From Actimicrobium sp. CCC2.4 (GTDB taxonomy: Bacteria; Pseudomonadota; Gammaproteobacteria; Burkholderiales; Burkholderiaceae_D), in the NCBI RefSeq assembly GCF_034347385.1, contig NZ_CP133777.1:3410001-3474000 (forward strand): a DNA stretch of 64,000 nt, given 5' to 3'. The position numbers and the translations under genes are program-made. Positions 15,694 to 22,729 of the stretch are shown here, piece after piece. The notes below the pieces were generated by a model. It did not search any database. It had not been told where the DNA came from and saw only the letters and a program-made list of their open reading frames with translations. Numbering within the stretch: position 1 is the first letter of the stretch; each line of letters starts with the position of its first letter.

Positions 15694-18156
15694 TCAGGCG
15701 TTCTTTCTCAAAAAAGAGCGCGCGCGGCGCAGGCGCAAGGCATTGAGCACCACCACCGCAGAACTGACCGACATGCCGATGCCGGTCATCCACGGATTGA
15801 GCCAGCCCAGCGCCGCCGCCGGGATCGCGACGAGGTTGTAGAGCGTGGCCCAACCGAGGTTTTGCCGGATCACGGCCAGCGTTTGCGCGGCCGTGATATC
15901 GACTTCGCACAGCGCCGACAAGCGCCCCGACAACAGCACGCAATCGGCATGCAGTTGCGCCAGCGCCGTGCCGCCGCCCATCGCGAACGACACGTCGGCG
16001 CCGCTCAGCACCGCCGCGTCGTTAATGCCATCGCCGACCATCGCGACGATCGCGCCCTCGCGTTGCAAAGCCTGCACGTAAGCCAGCTTCTGGTCGGGCA
16101 AAGTGTCGCCGAGCGCGGTGTCGATACCGAGTTCGGTGGCGACCTGCTGCGTGACGGCTTGCTGGTCGCCGCTGAGCAGGATGACGGTCTTGCCGCTGGC
16201 TTGGAAATGGGCAATGACGTCATGGGCATCGCTGCGCAAGCCATCGGCCAGATCAAAGCGCGCCAGCCAGCCCCCCGCGTTGCCAAGATAGACCGCGGTC
16301 ACATCGGGCATGGCGACATCATCGCAGTGACCGGCCAGCCCGGCGACGAACGCGGCCGAACCGAGCCGGTAAGTGCTGCCGTTGAGCGTGCCCTCCAGCC
16401 CGCGCCCGGTGATCTGGCGCACATCGGACATGGACAGCGTCGCGCCCGGTCCATCCTGCGCCGCTGCCACGAGCGCTGCCGCCAGCGGATGCGCGCTGAA
16501 TTTTTCCAGCGCCGCCGCCAGCTGCAGGCATCCGTCCAGCGACGCCGCACCGAGCAGCTCGACATGCCGCAGCACCGGCTTGCCGGCGGTCAGCGTGCCG
16601 GTCTTGTCGAAGATGACGTGGGTCGAGCGATGCAATGTTTCGAGTACATGCGCTTGCACGATCAGGATGCCGTTGCGCACCAGCCGGTCGGTGGCGGCGG
16701 CCAGCGCGGTCGGGGTCGCCAGCGACAGCGCGCACGGACACGACACCACCAGCACCGCAATCGCAATCGGCCACGCGCGCGCCGCATCGGCCCATTGCCA
16801 GTAGCCGAACACCGCCAGCGCAAACAGCAGCAGGATGCCGACGAACCACGCCGCCACATGGTCAGCCCACTGCGCCAATTGCGGCTTGCCCTGTCCGGCC
16901 CGCTCGATCAATTTGACGAGGATGGACAAGGTGCTGTCACGCGCGGCCTGCGTGATGCGCACGACGATGGGCTGGGTCGCATTGACCGCGCCGCCGGGCA
17001 GCGTCGCGCCGGCGCTCTTGCGCAGCGGCTGGCTTTCGCCGGTCAGCAGCGACAGGTCGACTGCGCTGTCACCTTCGAGCAGCACGCCGTCGGCGGCGAT
17101 CGCTTCGCCGGGCCGCACCAGGATCACGTCGCCTTCGCGCAGCTGGCCGGCGGCCATCAGTATCAGCGCGCGGTCCTCCGGATAACCGGGCATGGACCAG
17201 GCCGATGCCGGCAAAGCCGATTGCAGGTTGTTCAGCGCCGAAGCCGCCTTGCGCCGCGCGGCCAGCTCCAGATAGCGGCTGCACAGCAGCAAAAAAATGA
17301 ACATCGTGATCGAGTCGAAATACACGTCGCCACTACCGCGCAAGGTGGCCACGACGCTACCGATGAAAGCCGCGGCGATGCCGAGCGCCACCGGTACGTC
17401 CATCCCGAGCTGGAAGGTTTTCAGGTTGACCCACGCACCGCAAAAAAACGGCCGCGCCGAATACAGCACTGCCGGCAAGGTCAGCAGCAAACTGGCCCAG
17501 CGCATCAGGCTGGCGATGTCGGCATCCATCGTGCCATCGCTGGCCATGTAGACCGGCAGCACATACATCATCACCTGCATCATCGACAGGCCGGCGATGA
17601 AGAGCTGGCGGAACAGTGTCTTGCGGGCCTTGTCGAGTTGCGCGCCGTGGCGCACCGGATCGTACGGATAGGCGGCGTAACCGATTTCACGCAGCGCGAC
17701 GAGGATGTCGCTGGGCTTGCAGCGGTCGCGGTTCCAGCTGATCTGCAGGCGTTCGGTGGCCGCATTCATGGACACCGCCCGCACGCCGGGCAGGCGCGCC
17801 AGCCGGCGCTCAATCAGCCAGATACAGGCCGCGCAGCGGATGTCTTCGATCAGAAAAATTGCCTCGACGCTGTTGCCGTCGGCGCTGTTACCGTCGGCGC
17901 TGTTACCGTCAGTCTCAATGCCGGCGACGGCTTCGCTGTCATAGAGCGTCAGTTCGGGCGGGATCAAGCCGTCCTGTGCAGCGGTTGCGGCGTAGCCTTC
18001 GCGGGTACGGTAGTAATCGCTAAAGCCGTTGTCGACGATGCTGCGCGCGACCGCCGCGCAGCCGGGGCAGCACATCGGCTGCACGACGGCATCGATGCTG
18101 ACCTGCCAGTTGCTGCCGGCCGGCACCGGCAAACTGCAATGAAAGCAGCTGCTCAT
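15694..18156 (-). CDS. ccoI: CcoI/FixI copper-exporting P1B-type ATPase for cbb3 assembly
   Basis: An 820-residue protein. The N-terminal Cys-rich segment (CFHCSLPVPAG, MCCPGCAAVA) and a heavy-metal-associated domain with CAAC (IRCAACIWLIERRLARLPGV) precede eight predicted membrane helices. P1B hallmarks are the CPC membrane motif (VVSCPCALSLATPTAL), phosphorylation loop DKTGT, actuator TGES, and GDGIND. It exports Cu to the periplasmic side for the CuB centre of CcoN. It overlaps the upstream TauE/SafE-like gene by 4 bp (ATGA) and runs directly into ccoS. An in-frame triple repeat of GNSAD lies near residues 82-97. Confidence 0.95.
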   Translation of the reverse strand: MSSCFHCSLPVPAGSNWQVSIDAVVQPMCCPGCAAVARSIVDNGFSDYYRTREGYAATAAQDGLIPPELTLYDSEAVAGIETDGNSADGNSADGNSVEAIFLIEDIRCAACIWLIERRLARLPGVRAVSMNAATERLQISWNRDRCKPSDILVALREIGYAAYPYDPVRHGAQLDKARKTLFRQLFIAGLSMMQVMMYVLPVYMASDGTMDADIASLMRWASLLLTLPAVLYSARPFFCGAWVNLKTFQLGMDVPVALGIAAAFIGSVVATLRGSGDVYFDSITMFIFLLLCSRYLELAARRKAASALNNLQSALPASAWSMPGYPEDRALILMAAGQLREGDVILVRPGEAIAADGVLLEGDSAVDLSLLTGESQPLRKSAGATLPGGAVNATQPIVVRITQAARDSTLSILVKLIERAGQGKPQLAQWADHVAAWFVGILLLFALAVFGYWQWADAARAWPIAIAVLVVSCPCALSLATPTALAAATDRLVRNGILIVQAHVLETLHRSTHVIFDKTGTLTAGKPVLRHVELLGAASLDGCLQLAAALEKFSAHPLAAALVAAAQDGPGATLSMSDVRQITGRGLEGTLNGSTYRLGSAAFVAGLAGHCDDVAMPDVTAVYLGNAGGWLARFDLADGLRSDAHDVIAHFQASGKTVILLSGDQQAVTQQVATELGIDTALGDTLPDQKLAYVQALQREGAIVAMVGDGINDAAVLSGADVSFAMGGGTALAQLHADCVLLSGRLSALCEVDITAAQTLAVIRQNLGWATLYNLVAIPAAALGWLNPWMTGIGMSVSSAVVVLNALRLRRARSFLRKNA
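17866..17910. repeat. 15-bp tandem repeat inside ccoI (three units)
   Basis: Units at 17866, 17881 and 17896 read GACGCTGTTGCCGTC, then GGCGCTGTTACCGTC twice. On the coding strand they give the low-complexity segment TDGNSADGNSADGNSVE between the N-terminal Cys-rich part and the metal-binding domain. Copy number can change in 5-residue steps without a frameshift. Confidence 0.9.
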
Positions 18157-18899
18157 GGCACCATCGGCGTGATGCAGAGCGCATCCAGCCAGCTACCCGG
18201 CATGCCATGCGATATGCGCCACAAGCCGAGCAGACCAAAGGCCAGCACCAGCACGCCGCTGGCAATGCGCACGCCGCGCCGCTGCATCACCGCGCGCAAT
18301 TGCGTGCCGAGCAAACCCATCACCAGCAGCGTCGGCAAGGTGCCCAGCCCGAAGGCCAGCATCACGCTGGCACCCGACAGCGCCGAGCCGGTCAGCGTCG
18401 CGGTGAGCAGCACGCTGTAGACCATGCCGCACGGCAGCCAGCCCCACAGCCCGCCCATTGCGAACATTTTCAGCGGGCTGTCGAGCGGCAGCAGGCGGCG
18501 CGTCAGCGGTTCAATGTGCTTCCAGAGCGCCTGACCGAGCGACTCGATCCGCGCCAGTCCCTGCCACGCGCCGGTCAGGTACAAGCCCAGCGCGACCAGC
18601 ATCCCGTTGGCCAGCCAGTAGCCAACCAGCTGGAACGCCGACACGACGGTGAGCATGCGCGCGCCGTTCGCCACGCCGCCCATCACGGCACCGGCGATCG
18701 CGTAGCTGCCGATGCGCCCGGCGTTATACGACAGCACCCGCAGCAAGCGGTCGGCCGGTACCGCTGCAATCACGGCCACCGGAAAATTGCGCACCGGCGC
18801 CACCGACAGCGCCGCCACGATCCCGCCGCACATGCCGACGCAATGGACACTGCCGAGCAGGCCGATGACGAAAATGGGCAGGAGGGAAACGAAGGTCAT
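18153..18899 (-). CDS. TauE/SafE-like (DsbD-type) membrane protein linked to cbb3 assembly
   Basis: A 248-residue polytopic protein. The opening FVIGLLGSVHCVGMCGGIVAALS has the HCxxMCGG motif characteristic of the DsbD_2/SafE-like proteins found next to ccoI in many proteobacteria; later GWLPCGMVYSVLLTATLTGS repeats a Cys-containing half. The Cys residues suggest transport of reductant or a metal such as copper. It lies between hemN and ccoI and overlaps ccoI by 4 bp, so a role in oxidase maturation is likely. Automatic annotation would call it a sulfite exporter; I doubt that substrate here. Confidence 0.82.
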   Translation of the reverse strand: MTFVSLLPIFVIGLLGSVHCVGMCGGIVAALSVAPVRNFPVAVIAAVPADRLLRVLSYNAGRIGSYAIAGAVMGGVANGARMLTVVSAFQLVGYWLANGMLVALGLYLTGAWQGLARIESLGQALWKHIEPLTRRLLPLDSPLKMFAMGGLWGWLPCGMVYSVLLTATLTGSALSGASVMLAFGLGTLPTLLVMGLLGTQLRAVMQRRGVRIASGVLVLAFGLLGLWRISHGMPGSWLDALCITPMVP

Positions 18900-18911
18900 C
18901 GGGTATCCGGG

Positions 18912-20327
18912 TCAGATAGTTTTGGAATAGCGCAGCCGGTCAGGGACGGCATAGAGATAACGGTCGAACACCATGCAGATATTACGGATCAGCAGCCGGC
19001 CTTTCGGCGTGACGCTGATCCACTCGTCGTCGATGGTCAGCAAGCCGTCCTGTGCCAGTGTGTGCAACTGCGCCAGTTCGGTAGCGAAATAGGTCGCCAC
19101 GGTGATCGGATACGCCTGCTCGATGGATGCAATCGACATCTCGAAATTACACATCAGCGTCTGGATGATCGCGCGCCGCAGGATGTCATCCATGCCCAGC
19201 TTGATGCCGCGCGTAATCGGCAGTTCGTTCTTGTCGAGATGCGCGTAGTAGGCGTCCAGTGTCTTGACGTTCTGGCTGTAAGTCGCCGCCACCGCGCTGA
19301 TGGCCGAGACGCCGCACGACACCAGATCGAGCTCGGCATGGGTCGAGTAACCCTGAAAATTGCGATGCAGCCGGCCCTGCGCCTGCGCGATCGCGAGGTC
19401 ATCGGTCGGGCGGGCAAAGTGATCCATGCCGATGTAGACATAGCCGGCTTCGGTCAGGCGGCGGATGCACAGCGCCAGCATGTCGAGCTTGGTTTCGCCG
19501 GCGGGCAGCTCGGCCTCGGGAATGCGCCGCTGCGGCTTGAACACATGCGGTAAATGCGCATAGTTGTAGATCGCGATGCGGTCCGGATTGGCGGCGATGA
19601 CCTTGGCCAGCGTCTGCGCCATCGTCATCAGGTTCTGCTTCGGCAAGCCATAGATCAGGTCGATGCTGACCGAACGGAAATTGGCATCGCGCGCGGCCTG
19701 GATGATGGCCAGTGTTTCGCTTTCGGGCTGGATGCGGTTGACCGCTTTTTGTACCTCGGGATCGAAGTCCTGCACGCCCAGGCTGATACGGTTGAAGCCC
19801 TGCCCGCGCAGCGTGAAGACCCGTTCGCGCGAGACCGTGCGCGGATCGACTTCGATCGAATATTCGCCGACAACGTCCGGCGCCAGCTTGAACCAGCGCC
19901 GCACATGCGCCATCAGCTCGCCCATCTGCGCATCCGAAAAATAGGTCGGCGTGCCACCGCCCAGATGGACTTGCTCGACGTGGTTCATGTCGGCAAACAG
20001 CTGGCCCTGCATGTCGATTTCGCGCTTCAGGTAAGTCAGGTAGGTCGCGGCCTTCTCGACTTTTTTGGTGACAATCTTGTTGCAGGCGCAGTAGTAGCAA
20101 ACCGTATCGCAGAACGGAATATGCAGATACAGCGACAGCGGCTTGCGTCCGCCACGGGTGCGCAGGCCGGCGACGGCTTGCAGGTAATCGCGATAACGGA
20201 AGGCGTCCGTGAAACGGTCGGCGGTCGGATACGAGGTGTAGCGCGGGCCCTGCTGCCTGAATTTGCGGGTGAGTACCGCATCGAATTGCACCGACGGGAC
20301 AGACTGGACCGGAATAGGGAAAACCAT
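18912..20327 (-). CDS. hemN: Oxygen-independent coproporphyrinogen III oxidase
   Basis: A 471-residue radical SAM enzyme. FCDTVCYYCACNKI supplies the Cys-x3-Cys-x2-Cys of the [4Fe-4S] cluster; GGGTPTYF is the SAM-binding glycine motif. It decarboxylates coproporphyrinogen III to protoporphyrinogen IX without O2, supporting haem supply for the cbb3 oxidase at low oxygen. I place the start at 20327 (MVFPIPVQSVPSVQFDAVLTRKF), preceded by AGGAGC; the longer frame reads through the FNR promoter. A -10 element and FNR box lie 57-98 bp upstream. Confidence 0.95.
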   Translation of the reverse strand: MVFPIPVQSVPSVQFDAVLTRKFRQQGPRYTSYPTADRFTDAFRYRDYLQAVAGLRTRGGRKPLSLYLHIPFCDTVCYYCACNKIVTKKVEKAATYLTYLKREIDMQGQLFADMNHVEQVHLGGGTPTYFSDAQMGELMAHVRRWFKLAPDVVGEYSIEVDPRTVSRERVFTLRGQGFNRISLGVQDFDPEVQKAVNRIQPESETLAIIQAARDANFRSVSIDLIYGLPKQNLMTMAQTLAKVIAANPDRIAIYNYAHLPHVFKPQRRIPEAELPAGETKLDMLALCIRRLTEAGYVYIGMDHFARPTDDLAIAQAQGRLHRNFQGYSTHAELDLVSCGVSAISAVAATYSQNVKTLDAYYAHLDKNELPITRGIKLGMDDILRRAIIQTLMCNFEMSIASIEQAYPITVATYFATELAQLHTLAQDGLLTIDDEWISVTPKGRLLIRNICMVFDRYLYAVPDRLRYSKTI

Positions 20328-20383
20328 CAATGTGCTCCTGCTGCCAGTCACGCCGAGGCTGGGTACGTGACTTGATGCGACGG

Positions 20384-20425
20384 AGTGTAGGGAGCATGCC
20401 TCCCGAAAACTTTGACTCACATCAA
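20384..20425 (-). promoter_or_regulatory. FNR-dependent promoter of hemN
   Basis: TTGACTCACATCAA at 20412-20425 matches the FNR consensus in 9 of 10 positions. The minus-strand -10 hexamer TACACT lies at 20384-20389, 29.5 bp from the box centre, the same geometry as at ccoN. Confidence 0.82.
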
Positions 20426-20493
20426 AAACGGCGGAGACATTAGATGTTTGTAAAAACGTATTTACAAAAATCCCGACGGCAGGTCAAGACCGG

Positions 20494-20880
20494 TTACAAC
20501 CCGTCCGGCATCGTCATCCCTGCGCGCAGCGCGGCGTCCCTGAGCGATTTCAGCACGGTGGATTCATTGAATGGCTTGATGATGAATCCGCTGGCACCGA
20601 GCGACAGGCACTGCTTGATGGTGTCCACGTTGCGTTCGCCGCTGACCATCAGCACGATCATCTTGTCGAGCTCGGCGCGCAGCTGCTTGAGGACGTCGAT
20701 GCCGCTGATGTCCGGCATCACGATATCCAGACAGACCACTTGCGGCTTGAGTTTCATGATCAGCTCGTAGCCGTTGTTGCCGTTGCTGGCTTCGCCAATG
20801 ACCTGCAAGCCGCTACGAACCAGCATCGCGCGCAGGACGGTGCGGGTCATTTCATTGTCATCGATGATCAGTGCGTTCAA
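20494..20880 (-). CDS. Stand-alone response-regulator receiver (CheY-like)
   Basis: A 128-residue single receiver domain. The acidic pair is in ALIIDDNEMTR, the phospho-acceptor Asp in VVCLDIVMPD, the switch Ser in VLMVSGERN and the Lys in GFIIKPF. No output domain is attached, so it would act by protein contact or phosphotransfer. It is closely related to the next gene (shared DDNEMTRTVLRAML, SGI.VLKQL, GASGFIIKPFN..TVLK.L.DAALRAG), a recent duplication. No kinase lies nearby. Confidence 0.9.
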   Translation of the reverse strand: MNALIIDDNEMTRTVLRAMLVRSGLQVIGEASNGNNGYELIMKLKPQVVCLDIVMPDISGIDVLKQLRAELDKMIVLMVSGERNVDTIKQCLSLGASGFIIKPFNESTVLKSLRDAALRAGMTMPDGL

Positions 20881-20950
20881 CGCGATTCCTTGCAGCGAAT
20901 GGAGAACTCAAAGCTACCATAAGTTATAAAATTACCGCAAAGAACTTTTT

Positions 20951-21355
20951 CTAATGCGCCGGCTTATGCCCCGCCCGCAGCGCCGCATCGGCAAGTGCCT
21001 TGAGCACGGTCGCGGCATTGAACGGCTTGATGATGAAGCCGCTGGCACCGGCGGCCACGCACTGCCTGATCGTGTCGGTATCCCGCTCTCCGGTGACCAT
21101 CAGCACGACGACTTGCGGCATCGCTTCCTTGAGCTGTTTGAGCACCTCGATACCGCTCAGATCGGGCATCAGGATGTCGAGGAACACAATGTCGGGCAGC
21201 AGCTTGAGTGCCAGTTCGAGCCCGGTTTTGCCGTTGCCCGCTTCCCCGCACACATGATGAACGGTGCCGAACAGCATCGCCCGCAACACCGTGCGGGTCA
21301 TCTCATTGTCGTCAACGATCAATACGTTCAATGGGGTTGTCCAAGTTACCACCAT
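20951..21355 (-). CDS. Stand-alone response-regulator receiver (CheY-like), paralogue
   Basis: A 134-residue receiver: NVLIVDDNEMTRTVLRAMLFG, acceptor Asp in IVFLDILMPD, switch Thr in VLMVTGERD, Lys in GFIIKPF. It lies 70 bp upstream of the other receiver in the same direction. The pair differs at the switch residue (Thr here, Ser there), so kinetics or partners may differ. Function unknown; a motility or phosphorelay role is only a guess. Confidence 0.9.
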   Translation of the reverse strand: MVVTWTTPLNVLIVDDNEMTRTVLRAMLFGTVHHVCGEAGNGKTGLELALKLLPDIVFLDILMPDLSGIEVLKQLKEAMPQVVVLMVTGERDTDTIRQCVAAGASGFIIKPFNAATVLKALADAALRAGHKPAH

Positions 21356-21742
21356 GCGCCAGCCAGCACCCGGATCAGGGCTGGCACTAACTCATGGAAG
21401 CTACCTTACCATCAGGACTTCGGTCACTATCCAATCGCAACATGAAGTCACCTCTGGCTACCGTAAAAAGAACGTCAGCGGCTGCGGCCTGCTCCACCTG
21501 TTCGACGATCGCGCCTTCCTTGCCGGCCACGACCGCCGCTGCGCAGGCTAACGGGTTGGCTTTCGTGGTCTAGCCGATCTGCCCGACGTTGCTGCGCACC
21601 ACACCGACAAGCGAATGGGAACTCGCACGCATTTGCGGCCGCGAGCACACCAACCGGTCGCCATCACCCTTGCGGGTGGTGGTGGTGATCTGAGTCAGAT
21701 CGCGTTGGGTGCAAGAACCGCAGGGCATTGCACCGCCTCACC
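21356..21742. other. Degenerate intergenic stretch with family B palindrome at 21708-21734
   Basis: No intact gene. The minus strand has short protein-like runs in different frames, for example LACAAAVVAGKEGAIVEQVEQAAAADVLF near 21470-21550 and LVGVVRSNVGQIG near 21575-21615, interrupted by stops, which looks like a decayed gene I cannot identify. At 21708-21734 GGTGCAAG-N11-ATTGCACC is a family B copy with one mismatch in the stem. Confidence 0.45.
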
Positions 21743-22729
21743 TCACACCGGCCAATTCCCCGACTGCCAGGCGCGCCCCTGCTTGTCGATCAACAGCACA
21801 TCCACTTCCGTCAACGTCGCCACCAGCGCCATCGCCCGCTGCGCGCCTAACACCATCAACGTGGTCGATAAACCATCGGCCTGCAACCCGGTCGGTGCCA
21901 CCACCGTCACGCTGGCCAATTCAAGCGGTGAGTCACCACTGGCCGGATCAAAAATATGGTGATGCACAAAGTCGGGCGTAAAGACCGTCTGGTAATCGCC
22001 CGACGTGGCCACGCAGCGCTGCTGCATCGGTAGCACGCCAGCCAATTGCTGCGCATCGCGCGGCTCACGGATGCCGATGGTCCAGGCCTGTTGCGCGGTC
22101 TTGCGGCCACGCGCGCCGAACTCGCCGGTGTCAATCAACGCATGTCGGATGCCGTGCGCATCCAGCACGGCGCGGGCGCGGTCGACTGCAAAGCCCTGCG
22201 CGATGCCATTGAGCGTGATTGCCATGCCGGGTCGCGCCAGGCGGACACGCTGCGACGTGACCTGCACTTGCCGCCAATCGACCAGCGCCATCGCAGCGCG
22301 ACGTTCTGCATCCGTCGGCAAACGGTTTTGCTGCGACGCCGCACTAAAGGCCTGCCACAGCGATTGCACGGTAATGTCAAAAGCGCCCTCGCTGCTACGC
22401 GACAAGTCGTCCGCGTAAGCCAGCACGCGCAGCAGCCACGGATGCGCTTGCTCCAGCACGCCGGTGCGGTTGAGGATCGCAATCTGGCTGTCGGTCCGGT
22501 GCAGCGTCATCAGCCGGTCGACCTGGCGCGCGGCAGCAAGCGCTGCGGTGATGGCCAGCTCGGCCTGCGGCCGGTCAGCATGCACGACCTCAATCGAAAT
22601 CGTGGTGCCGAACGCCAGCGCGGCACCGCTGACACTGTGCAGCGGTACACCGCCATTGGCACCCGAGGAATTGGCCAGCGCCAGCCCGAGTCCGAGCCCG
22701 CCTGCCATGAATGTTCGCCTGTCCATCAT
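21743..22729 (-). CDS. ApbE/NosX-type FAD:protein FMN transferase
   Basis: A 328-residue exported protein. The N-terminus DRRTFMAGGLGLGLALANSSG carries a twin-Arg-like motif and hydrophobic stretch. ApbE signatures are present: TLNGIAQGFAVDRARAVLDAHGIRHALIDTGEFGARG, CVATSGDYQTVF and HIFDPASGDSP. The enzyme covalently attaches FMN to a Thr/Ser of partner proteins on the periplasmic side. Its ATG overlaps the stop of the NosR-like gene by 4 bp, so the NosR-like FMN-binding domain (Asp160-x5-Thr166) is the obvious substrate. NosX is the name used when the pair serves nitrous oxide reductase; no nosZ is in this window. Confidence 0.9.
   Translation of the reverse strand: MMDRRTFMAGGLGLGLALANSSGANGGVPLHSVSGAALAFGTTISIEVVHADRPQAELAITAALAAARQVDRLMTLHRTDSQIAILNRTGVLEQAHPWLLRVLAYADDLSRSSEGAFDITVQSLWQAFSAASQQNRLPTDAERRAAMALVDWRQVQVTSQRVRLARPGMAITLNGIAQGFAVDRARAVLDAHGIRHALIDTGEFGARGRKTAQQAWTIGIREPRDAQQLAGVLPMQQRCVATSGDYQTVFTPDFVHHHIFDPASGDSPLELASVTVVAPTGLQADGLSTTLMVLGAQRAMALVATLTEVDVLLIDKQGRAWQSGNWPV

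Noticed and set aside
18207-19553. Long plus-strand frames opposite ccoI, hemN and other minus-strand genes
   Set aside because: These are antisense shadows of GC-rich genes, with His/Arg/Gln-rich composition and no domains.
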